Source: Emiliania huxleyi CCMP1516 (taxonomy: Eukaryota; Haptophyta; Isochrysidales; Noelaerhabdaceae). From it: a stretch of DNA of 64,000 bases. The position numbers were made by a program, and so were the translations under genes. The stretch is from the NCBI RefSeq assembly GCF_000372725.1, contig NW_005202303.1:64418-128417 (forward strand), in the 5' to 3' direction. Shown piece after piece: positions 28,433-37,898 of this stretch (positions within the stretch are counted from its first letter, which is position 1; each line of letters starts with the position of its first letter). The notes below the pieces were generated by a model. That model had not been told where the DNA came from and searched no databases. It was given only the letters and a program-made list of their open reading frames with translations.

Positions 28433-31301
28433 TGGTTTCGAGGTTGATGCTCCGCGAGCAGCAAATGTTCGGCGGCCCGCTCCCTATCACTACGCTGATC
28501 CCGGGCAGCGGGCCGGGCACCACCTTTGACGACACACGAGCGCCAGAGCCAATGGTGACGGTGCCGGATGGGCCGGAGCACGGCTGGAAGCGCGGCCTGA
28601 CGCTGCCTCGCTACGTGCTCAACACTTCGGCGCCGCCTCGCCGGGCGGACCCCGTCAACCGCTACTTTCCGCGCTCCGACGACGAGCGGGCGCCGCTGCT
28701 GCCGGAGCTCTTCATGCCGGGCTTTCCAAAGTGCTCGACGACATGGCTGTACAGCTGCATGTCAGAGGTGTGGAGCCCCGACTCAGCGGGCATCGGCTGC
28801 GGCAAGAAGCCAGACGGGTGGGGCGCCGACCGGTGCGGCAAGCGGTACCTCCTCGTCTCGCTCTCCACAAACGCGAAGGGCGAGACGCGCCCTCGCAAGG
28901 AGACCTTCTTCTTTGGGGGCACTCACTAGCCGAGCCTACCCGAGATTAGCCGCGACTAGCCGCGACTAGCCGCGACTAGCCGCGCCTAGCCGCAGCCGAG
29001 ACTCGCCGAGACTCGCCGAGACTAGCCGAAGCCGAGGGAGATCTTCTCCCGACTCGAGAGGCCAGACACTTTGCATTCGGAGAGCAGCAGCAGCAGCAGA
29101 AGTTTCACCAGCGGCGGATTTCATGCAGAGGTTGACGTTCGCAGGCACGGGCGTCAAGTACTGGGACGGCGACTTCCTGGAGATGCACGGGCCCGACCCG
29201 CGCAGCGGCAGCAAGGCGGACGCGCCGCCGCTGTGGCTGTGGCAGGAGACCGCGAAGCGGCTGCGCGCGCAGGCGAGGCGCGAGCTCGAGCCGAAGAGGC
29301 TTGGGCACCGGCCGAGCCGTCAGGACCTACACCTCGCAACTTCCCGCGCGGTGCGGCACCACATCCAAAACCTCGACGAGTTGTGCGGCGGCAGCAGCGA
29401 CCGAGAAAATGTCGAGATGTAGCCGAGAGGGAGCCGAGAGGAGCCGAGAGGAGCCGAGAGGAGCCGAGAGGAGCCGAGATCTGCCGAGATCTGCCGAGAT
29501 CTGCCGAGATCTGCCGAGATCTGCCGAGATATGCGGTGCCAATTGAGCGCGGGGGAGGTCGGTAGCAGCGACTTCACACCGTCACAACTGTGAACAGGTC
29601 GCGGCACGGCCGAGCTCGCGTGCGTGCGAGTACGTCGCCGCCGCATCGCACAACGGATCGGCCGGCGGCGGCGGCGGCGGCGGCGCGGCGGCGGAGGGAG
29701 AGGCGGCTGGGGCAGTGGCGCGGGCGCGGGCAGAGATGCTCGAGTCGGCGCGGTCTCATTGCGCTGCGCGGCTTGGAGAGGAGGCGCGCTGCTCCGCTGT
29801 CGGCACTGGAATGCTGAGGCACGTCGCGGCCATCCCCGGCGGCGGTCCGAATGGCTGCTCGCACCCCGGCTGCCACCGGATCGCAAAGGGCCTGCCCGGC
29901 TCGTGGCAGCCAGTCTGCCAGTGGCTTCCGGAGCTGGACGCCAAGCTGAACCTGACCGACGCGCACTGCATCCGCTCGATCACGCCGTGGGTCTCTTCTC
30001 GCGAGCTCAACCTTTCGTTGGTCGATTTCACGCCAAACTACCTCTGCGATGCGAAGGCGATGCAGCGCATCCACTTCTCCAGCCTCGACCCGTCGCGGCC
30101 GCGCTTCATTGTGGTGATGCGCGACCCGGTCATGCGCGCCTTTTCGGAGTGGTCGATGTTCGCGCTGGCGTGGAACTGGGATGCGGAGCGCAACTTCACC
30201 TCTGCGATGGAAGGCAAGCTCTCGGCGCTGCGGCGCTGCAACGAGACGCTCTTCGACCAGCCGCTGCTCCTCGAGACGCTGCCGACAGAAGAGCTCGCAG
30301 AGTACGTGCAGAGCTGCTACCGGCAAGGGCGCGCCATGATGTACCCACAGCTGTCCATGTACGCGCCCTGCATCCTGCACGCGCTGCGCTACTTTCGGCG
30401 CGAGCAGTTCCTCTTCCTGCGGTACGAGGACCTGATGAAGATGTCGGCCGAGGCGATCGTCCGGCTGGTGGGCCACTTCAGCGGGCTTCACCTCGACGCG
30501 GAGCTCGTTGCGCAGGCCGTCGAGGGCGGAAAGTGCCAGCCGTCGCACCGCGAGCACTCGGCGCCTCCTCCCGGCTCGAACCCGCCGCCCGCGTAAGAAT
30601 TATTCACGGTCAACTGTTCACTCTTGTTCATCACTAATAGGCTCGAACTCGTCCCGCGGGCCGGTCAAAGGGCGGCCGATGTCCTTCAGCGACACGTCGC
30701 CCGACGCAGCCGACTACCTCGCCGACACGGGCACGCGCCCGGAGCGCTTCTCGGAGAACCTTCCAGGAACCTTCTAGGCACCTTCTAGGCACCCTCTAGG
30801 CACGCACCTGGAGCGCTTCTTCGACCCGTACAACCAGATGCTGGTGCGCGCCATCGGCACGCCCTTCCGCTGGAGGCGGCGCGACCACCGCAAGCGGTTC
30901 CTCAACGCGACGGAGAAGGAGGCGGCGCGTGTGGCGCTCGAGCAACGCGACGCGCAAAAGGCGGAGAACAAGCGAGACCCGCCGAGAGTGGCTCTAGCGA
31001 GATCGGCCGTGATTGAGGGAGATCAGTTCCGCTCGCCGCGCGGCGCAAAGGCGGAGGAGGCCCCGCGGGCGCAACGCGGAGCGGAGGACGGCGTCTCTTC
31101 ACAGACGCCGGCGTGTCACAGGCGGAGAACAAGCGCAAGCGCAAGGCGAAGCTGCGCGAGCAGGTGAAGGCCAACAACGAGTGGGCGAAGAAGCAGAAGC
31201 TGAGGCGCCAGGCGAGTGGCCGGAAGGCGAGTGGGCGGAGGGCGCTTCGCGCCGCCATGGCGGAGGCGCGAGCGGAGGGGGGCGGCAAGCTCAAGGCTTG
31301 A
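28408..31301 (+). CDS. Sulfotransferase, multi-exon
   Basis: PAPS-dependent sulfotransferase, likely Golgi or secretory. The PAPS loop is MPGFPKCSTTWLYSCM in exon 1 (28408-about 28915). Exon 2 (about 29060-29415) holds GTGVKYWDGDFLEMHG. The main exon to 30573 holds the 3'-phosphate motif FIVVMRDPVMRAFSEW and LFLRYEDLMKM. The last three exons, 30641-30730, 30800-30960 and 31122-31301, are in frame and end in a Lys/Arg-rich tail (KRKRKAKLREQ). Their introns all begin GC and all are flanked by duplicated exon sequence. The first two introns are full of AGCCGCGACT and GAGCCGAGAG tandem repeats, so their edges are uncertain. The start is Met 28408 or 28432. Confidence 0.8.
28925..29035 (+). repeat. 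Intronic minisatellite, TAGCCGCGAC type
   Basis: Tandem 10-bp units (TAGCCGCGAC, then TCGCCGAGAC) filling the first intron of the sulfotransferase gene. Confidence 0.8.
29415..29535 (+). repeat. Intronic minisatellite, CCGAGAG / CTGCCGAGAT types
   Basis: Two successive tandem arrays in the second intron of the sulfotransferase: about five AGCCGAGAGG units followed by about six TCTGCCGAGA units. The junction between unit types is abrupt. Confidence 0.8.
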
Positions 31302-31988
31302 TCATCAGTTGCGACCGTGCGACCGCCGAGGCGAGGCATCACGTTGTCCAGTCAGAGTAGTCATGTCCGAGAGACACACTGTGGAGCGGAGTCCAGTGTG
31401 CGATGTGCATATCCATATGCGGTCCCAGACTCAGAGACGCGCGCGAGCCGGCTGTCCGCTGTATCGTGTATGTACATATTTCTTATTTGAGCGAGCCGAA
31501 CGAAAAACTACTTAGCTTCTTTCACAACAAAGAACCCTGCACAAAGACCGCAGGGCGGGGACCTGTTCCATTTTACCCATCTCCTAGTAGAGGTGTCCGT
31601 TTTATTTATTTATTTACAAAAGCCTCTCTCAAACGCACGCACGATTCACACGGTAGGTTTTTTCTGGGGACGTCTTGCAGCTGTCATCCTCACAGTATCG
31701 CTGCGATCGTCCGCTCCGGGTGCGTGTACGTGTGGTACGTGTCCTAACTCGATCCGGGAGGTGCCGTCACCGCCGATCCCCCATCTCCCCAAACACGCCC
31801 GCTATTGCCGGCTGCAAGCTGTGCGTTGCGGTCGCGCCTGCAACGGGTTTTTATTGTCCCGGAAGGACAAACTAACTGCGGCCCGCGCCATGCGTGCGTC
31901 TGCGCCCCAGTGCCGGAGGAACTCCAAGAGGCCAAGGATCCCGAACCCAGCAATCGGGTGCGGTTGAGAGTGAGAGTGCTGCACACAA
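31302..31988. other. Intergenic with an element fragment
   Basis: Apart from the repeat at 31528-31600 nothing is recognised. The GH36 start codon follows at 31989. Confidence 0.5.
31528..31600 (+). repeat. Fragment of the 1474-3939 element arm
   Basis: Begins ACAAAGAACCCTGCAC and runs to AGAGGTGTCCG, matching the right arm at 3865-3940 and the complement of the left arm. It is followed by TTTATTTATTTATTT as in the copy after 3940, so the TTTATTTA tail may belong to the repeat. Confidence 0.7.
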
Positions 31989-34900
31989 ATGCTCGCCCTC
32001 CTCCCCACCCTCCACCTCTCGAGCGCCGCGCCACTCACGCTCGAAGGCAGCACGCTCCGTCTCGCCGGCGCCGGCGGCAGCGTCCTCCTCGAAGGAATGG
32101 ACCGCTCGCTCCGCGCCTCGCCCAGCGGGACTGGCGGTGTCTTTCTGCATGGCGATTTCCGCGAGCCGATGGCCGCCGCGGACGTCTCGCTCGGGACGCT
32201 GCACTGCGGACGGCTCCTCTCGACGGCACGCTGCACGCGCTACTGGATGGCGCCGGCCGTGGGCGACTCGGCCGCCGACGTGCCTCTCGACTCGCAAATG
32301 GTGCTGCTCGAGTTTGCTGCGGCTGCGCCGCGGGTGGGCGCGGAGGCGGCGTGCTACGCGCTGATGCTGCCTCTCGTCGACCGCGAGGCGCGCTCCTCCC
32401 TCTCGGCGGCCGGCATGTCGCTGCCGCGCTTTGTGCGCAGGCTCAGCCGCCGCCTGCTGCCCCGCCTCCTGCCCCGCTTCCGGCTCGCTCGCGGGCTGAG
32501 CTTGCACGTCGAGTCGGGGGACGAGGCTGTGCGCGTGCCTGCCGGCGCCTGCTTGCTGTACGTCGCCGCCGGCGCCGACCCGTACGAGCTGATCGCGCGC
32601 GGCGTCGCCGAGGTGCCGCAGACACACTCACACCGCTCACCCGCGTGCACCGGGCCTTGCACTCTCACCTTATCTTGCCTCACCTTAGGTTGCCGCGCGC
32701 CTCGGGACCTTTGCTCCCAGAGCCGCCAAGCCGGTTCCCCCCTCGGCGGACGTGTTTGGCTGGTGCACGTGGGACGGCTTCTACTCGCGCGTCGCTCCAG
32801 AGGACGTGCTCGCAGGCGCCGCCTGGCGTCGGGTCATCTCGGCTCATCTCGGCTCATCTCGGCTCATCTCGGGTCATCTCGGGAGCAGGCGCCGCGTCGC
32901 TCAACGAGGCGGGCGTGCCGCCGCGGCTGATCGTGCTCGACGACGGCTGGCAGACCGTCACGCCGCCCCCGCCGCCCGCCGCAGCCGAGCCTGCTCCCGA
33001 GCGTGCGCCGGCGCCTGCACCCGTCCGGCCTGCACTGGCAGAGGCTGCGGCGGCCGAGGAGGCGGCGGCTGGGCAAGTGGCGGTTGGGCAAGTGGCGGTT
33101 GGGCAAGTGGCGGTTGGGCAAGTTGCGGCTGCAGGACCCGCGCCGCCGCCCGCGGCCGAGGCGAGCGGTGTGGTGGAGAGACTGGCGGGCCGCGTCTCGC
33201 TCCAGCTGAGGCGCGCGTTCGCCGTCCTCGCCGCCGCCGCCTCGCGCGGTCTGCAGCGGTGGTATGAGCGTGTCGTCTCTCGCAGCCGGTACGGCTCGCT
33301 GCCTGTGCGGGTGTGCGGACGCTGGCGAGGAGATCAGCCGAGATCAGCCGAGATCAGCCGAGATGGCACTGGCTGCAGGTGTGGACGCTGCTCGCGACGA
33401 GGCTGCTCCGCTCGACGATGGAGGAGCAGCTACGAGAGCGAGAGGGGCGCTAGCCTGAAATGGAGGACGGGGAGGATGAAACACAATGAAGAGGAGTGGT
33501 GCGAGAGCGAGACCGACTTTAGCCTGAGGAGGAAGCACAGTGGAGTAGGAGTACTACGAGAGCGAGACTGACTTTGGCCGCCAGCTCGGCGCCTTCGCTC
33601 CAAACCGAAAGTTCGAGGCTTCGGCGAGCGGCGAGGCGGCGGAGCGCGCCGGCGGCCCCACGCTGGCGAGGCTCGTGCGGGAGCTCAAGCAGCGGCACGG
33701 CGTGCGGTACGTGTACGCCTGGCACGCCCTGCACGGCTACTGGCGAGAGATAGCCGAGACGTCGCCGCGTCTCTCGGAGCGGCGTATCTCGGCTATATCT
33801 CGGCTATTTCTCGGTCAGGCGTGGCGTCGCCGCGTCCCTCGGAGCGGCCGAAGGGCTCGAGGTGCAGCAAGTCTTCGCGAGCCCGTCGGCGCACCTTCAG
33901 CGAGTCGAGCCGCAGGCGACCTCGCGCGATCTCGGCCGATCTCGGCCGATCTCGGCCGATCTCGGCCGATCTCGGGCGATCTCATGAGCCGCAGGTGCGG
34001 TGGGACGCGATGACGCTGTTCGGCACCGGCCTCCTCCTCTCGCGCCCGCAGCTGGACGCCTTCTTCGCCAGGCTGCACGCGCCGCTCGCCGCCGCCGGCG
34101 TGGACGGCGTCAAGGTCGGCGTGCAGTGGGGGCCGGCCTCGCTCAAAAAAGAAACCACGTCGGCCTGAAAAAGAAACGGCGGGGCGTAGGTCGACGTGCA
34201 GTCGGGGTTGGCCTCGCTCGGTGGCGGGGTGGGGGGCGGGCCCTCGCTGGCTGCGCGCTACGTGGGCGCGCTCGAGGCGTCGGTCGCCACCACCTTTGGG
34301 CCGCACCGCATCCGCTGCATGCCATCGTCGTTCGTGATGAGCCATTCATCGTCCGTGAGTGATCGACTAGGCCGCGCCTCCCCCGCTGCACGCCATCATT
34401 TCTGACCGATCCTGAGCCTCTCCTGAGTGATCACTCAGGCCGCACCTCCTCCACTGCATGTGCCACTCCACCGAGAACCTCTACCGCTACACCCACGGCA
34501 GCCTGCTCCGCGCCTCGGACGACTTTTACCCGAGCCGGCCCGCGTCGCACACGATGCACATCGTCAACGTCGGCTACAACTCGCTCCTCCTCGGCGAGCT
34601 CGGCGTCCCCGACTGGGACATGTTCACCTCGCTCAACGAGGCCGAGAGACAGCCGAGAGGCAGCCGAGAGGCAGCCGAGAGGCAGCCGAGAGGCAGCCGA
34701 GAGGCAGCCGAGGTGCAGCCGAGGTGCAGCCGAGAGGCAGCCGAGAGGCAGCATAGAGGCAGCCGAGAGGCAGCCGAGAGACAGCCGAGAGGCAGCCGAG
34801 GTGCAGCCGAGGTGCAGCCGAGGTGCAGCCGAGAGGCAGCCGAGAGGCAGCCGAGAGGCAGCCGAGAGGCAGCCGAGGTGCAGCCGAGAGGCAGCCGAGA

Positions 34901-36315
34901 GGCAGCATAGAGGCAGCCGAGAGGCAGCCGATGAGGCAGCCATCGCCGAGCTGCCGCTCGAGTGCCCCTCCCTCAGTGCCCGCCGCACAAAGAGACCGCA
35001 CACAGAGCAACACGCCCCACGCCCCCACGCCCACCTGCCAGGCCGCGTCGCTGCACGCCGCCGCGCGCGCCATCAGCGGCGGACCCGTCTACGTCTCGGA
35101 CGCGTCCATGGTAGGGTCCATGACATGTCCGAGACATGTCCCATAGGCGGGCCCGTCTACGTCTCGGACGCGCCGGGGCAGCACGACGTCGCTCTGCTGC
35201 GCAAGCTCGCCCTGCTAGATGCGGCGTACAGCACCCGCGTGCTCCGAGCGCACTGAGACGCGTGAGACGCTCCGCTGTCTTCCCGCTATGCTGCTTGTGC
35301 TCGTAGCCCAGCTAGTACTCACGTGCTGACTCGACTGCACACGATCTCCCCACCTCTCCCCACCTCTCCCCACCTCTCCCCACCTCTCCCCATCTCTCCG
35401 GACCACACGGCACGAAACCGTCCTCCACGCCCGGGACGCTGGCGTATCCTTCGCACAGGCTCGTCCTGCCCGACGGCGCCACGCTCCGCGCCGCCGCCGC
35501 CGGCACCCCGACGCGGCGACTCAGCGGCGATTGCCTCTTGACAGCGTTCTCTTGATTGCCACATGGCGTCTTCTTCAGGCCGCCCGACGCGCGATTGCCT
35601 CTTCGCGGACGTCACCTCCGACGGCGTCTCAGCCCTGAAGCTCTGGAACTACAATGGCAACCACAATGGCGAGTGCAACGGCGAGTGCAATGGCGCCGGC
35701 ACCGCGCGCCTCCCGCCGAATGCGCGGAGCCTAGATGCGGCACTCTAAGGCACAGCCCCGGACCCAAGATCACGCAGACGACCGTCGAGAGCAGACAGGC
35801 AGCGACGACAGTCGGGAAGGCACACTGGGCCCCAGGAGGGCGAGCGTGAGAGCGGCCTGTTATGCTGTGAGCTCTAGCTGGTGAGTGAGCTCCAACGCAG
35901 CTCGTCGCTCGCTAGATGCAGACTCTCACACTCCAGCTAACGCTCGATCGGACGCGTGCTCGGCTGTCTCGCAGGCTGCGTTGCAGCTGTACTCGCTGTA
36001 TTCGCAGCCCGCGTCTGTTCGCACTGTGCTACTTCACGCCCTGTCTACCCCGCAGGCGGTGGTCGGCGCCTTCAACGTGCAGGGCGCGCGGTGGGATTTC
36101 GAGACGCACGGGCCGGTCGCCGCAGCGCAGCCGCCGCAGCCCGTTTCGGCGCTGGTTCGGCCGCACGATGCGGATTGCTTGCGGCCGCACGGCGGCCGTT
36201 TCGCCGTCTGGTCGCACCTCGGCTCGCGTCTCGAGGTGCTGCCGTCTCCCTCGAGCCCCCCTCCCTCCGTCCCCCTCCCCCCCCTCCCCCCTCTTCTCTC
36301 CCTCCCCCCCTCCCC

Positions 36316-36392
<77 letters not shown>

Positions 36393-36431
36393 TCCCTCTC
36401 CCTCTCTCCCTCTCTCTCTCTCCCTCTCTCT

Positions 36432-36482
<51 letters not shown>

Positions 36483-36970
36483 CCCCCCTCCCTCCCTCCC
36501 TCTCTCCCCGCCGTCTCTCTCGTGTCAGCGGGATTGTGAATATGCACCTCCCTCCCTCGCCCCCACAGGTGCTGCCGTCGGGGTCGGCGGCGGCGCAAGT
36601 GACGCTGCAGCACCGAGAGTGGGAGGTCCTGACGATCGCGCCCGTCCTGGCGCAAGGCCGCGTCGAGTGGGCGCCCCTCGGGCTAGTTGAGATGATCAAC
36701 GCGGGCGGCGCCGTCGTCGCAACCACGCTGACGCGCGCACCCGCTGACGACCACGACGCGGAGGCGCGGCTGACGTCGCGCGCCGCCGGGCGCTTCCTCG
36801 CATACTGCACGCCGCGCCCGGCCTCCGTCTGGCGCGAGGGGGGCGAGCTCGGGCTGCCCTTTAGCTACGACGACGCCACTGGCCTTCTCGCGATGCAGAT
36901 CGACGAGGCGACGGCGAGCAAGCCGGCGGAGCTCCTCGTGCATTGGTGTGAGGGTCGTGCAATTTGGTAA
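31989..36970 (+). CDS. Raffinose synthase / alkaline alpha-galactosidase (GH36)
   Basis: Glycoside hydrolase 36 of the seed-imbibition type, acting on or making alpha-galactosides. About 15 exons: 31989-32612, 32689-32815, 32889-33310, 33379-about 33440, about 33567-33742, 33819-33915, 33995-34114, 34190-34299, 34439-34640, 35042-35078, 35147-35204, 35459-35502, 35579-35694, 36056-36235, 36569-36970. All but the fourth/fifth junction keep frame, giving about 925 residues. Motifs: [25 protein letters not shown], the nucleophile motif [68 protein letters not shown]. Nine of 13 placed introns start with GC and at least nine are bordered by duplicated exon sequence. A Gly-Gln-Val repeat near 33065-33125 is an insertion between family blocks. 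Confidence 0.88.
34641..34940 (+). repeat. Large intronic minisatellite, 11-bp CAGCCGAGAGG unit
   Basis: About 27 units of 11 bp (CAGCCGAGAGG with variants CAGCCGAGGTG and CAGCATAGAGG), making up most of GH36 intron 9 (34641-35041). Variants recur in the same order, so groups of units were amplified together. Confidence 0.9.
36318..36481 (+). repeat. (CT)n tract in an intron
   Basis: Long CT dinucleotide run with occasional CCCT interruptions in GH36 intron 14. It gives long Ser-Leu or Arg-Glu frames that are not genes. Confidence 0.9.
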
Positions 36971-37269
36971 ATAAAAGAAAGGAAACAGACAGCCAGAGGG
37001 CGTAGGGCGAGCGGCCCCGAGGGATCTCTGGACTCTGGGAGAAGTCAGAACACAGAAGAGGGGGGATCCGACCGCGGGAAATCTTTTTAATTTTATCCAT
37101 CCGCCCCTGTGAGACCATGTGTCCACGGCATGGGTTACTCTTACCAACGGTAAGTGAGTTGGTCGGCGAGATAACCGAGATCCTCTGGAAGGTTGAAGGG
37201 CGGCGGACGTGCTGCAGAGAACAAGCTGACGCGGTGCACAGAGCTAAGTGCCTCGCCGTCCTCGCAGGA

Positions 37270-37341
37270 GTCGCTTAGGCGGCTCCCGTGGTGTACCTGT
37301 GTTAGTGCCAGTGCGCGCCAGTCCCGTGCCCAGTGTCGTGC
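37270..37341 (+). repeat. Dispersed 72-bp repeat (TCGCTTAGGCGGC family)
   Basis: Second full copy of the family at 20590-20661, differing at only a few positions. Confidence 0.65.
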
Positions 37342-37437
37342 GCGTGAGTGAGTATTCTTGATACGAAACCACGACGACACACACCACGAGTGACCAGTCG
37401 ACTCGCATCGGTTGCCTCCATGAACGGCGGAGCTATT

Positions 37438-37440
<3 letters not shown>

Positions 37441-37486
<46 letters not shown>
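37441..37486 (+). repeat. (AC)n microsatellite
   Basis: Uninterrupted AC run followed by ATGTAAAAG. Confidence 0.9.
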
Positions 37487-37490
<4 letters not shown>

Positions 37491-37898
37491 AAGAAAGAAA
37501 GAAAACAGACAACCCAAGGGAGGGATGGGAGGACACAGAAAGAAAGAAAGAAAGAAAACAGACAACCCAAGGGAGGGATGGGAGGACGGCACGCCGCCAC
37601 CACACAGGGATTTTAAGGAGAGGTGTGTGATGCGCTAGCCGTCGCCCACCCTAGGGAGTCTGCCTCTTCCTATCTCTCTTCGCAGTCTCTCGCCGCTTCT
37701 CGCTGCAGCCTTCATGCCACCTCGCGGTCGTCCCACTCTCGTCGTTCTCTCCCTTGTCATTGGGAGGACACAGAAAGAAAGAAAACAGACAACCCAAGGG
37801 AGGGATGGGAACATGTGTGTGTCGAGGTAGTCAAATTCTTTTTGATCACGCAACCATCCAAAGGGGGCGCTTTTGCTCTTGCATGCTATACACACATC

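Larger units (their letters stand above)
36971..37898. other. Intergenic, repeat-rich
   Basis: Contains a 72-bp dispersed repeat copy (37270-37341), an (AC)n run at 37441-37486, and three copies of a GAAAACAGACAACCCAAGGG unit at 37505-37585 and 37780-37810. No gene recognised. Confidence 0.55.

Noticed and set aside
34115-34144. KVGVQ as a naturally variant catalytic motif of GH36
   Set aside because: It is better explained as the decayed intronic copy; the downstream exon copy has the expected KVDVQ.
34641-34940. Regular repeats that could suggest a CRISPR-like array
   Set aside because: Units are 11 bp in direct tandem without unique spacers, inside a eukaryotic intron.
36029-36810. Arg-Glu-rich minus-strand frames
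   Set aside because: Arise from reading the (CT)n intron of GH36 on the opposite strand.
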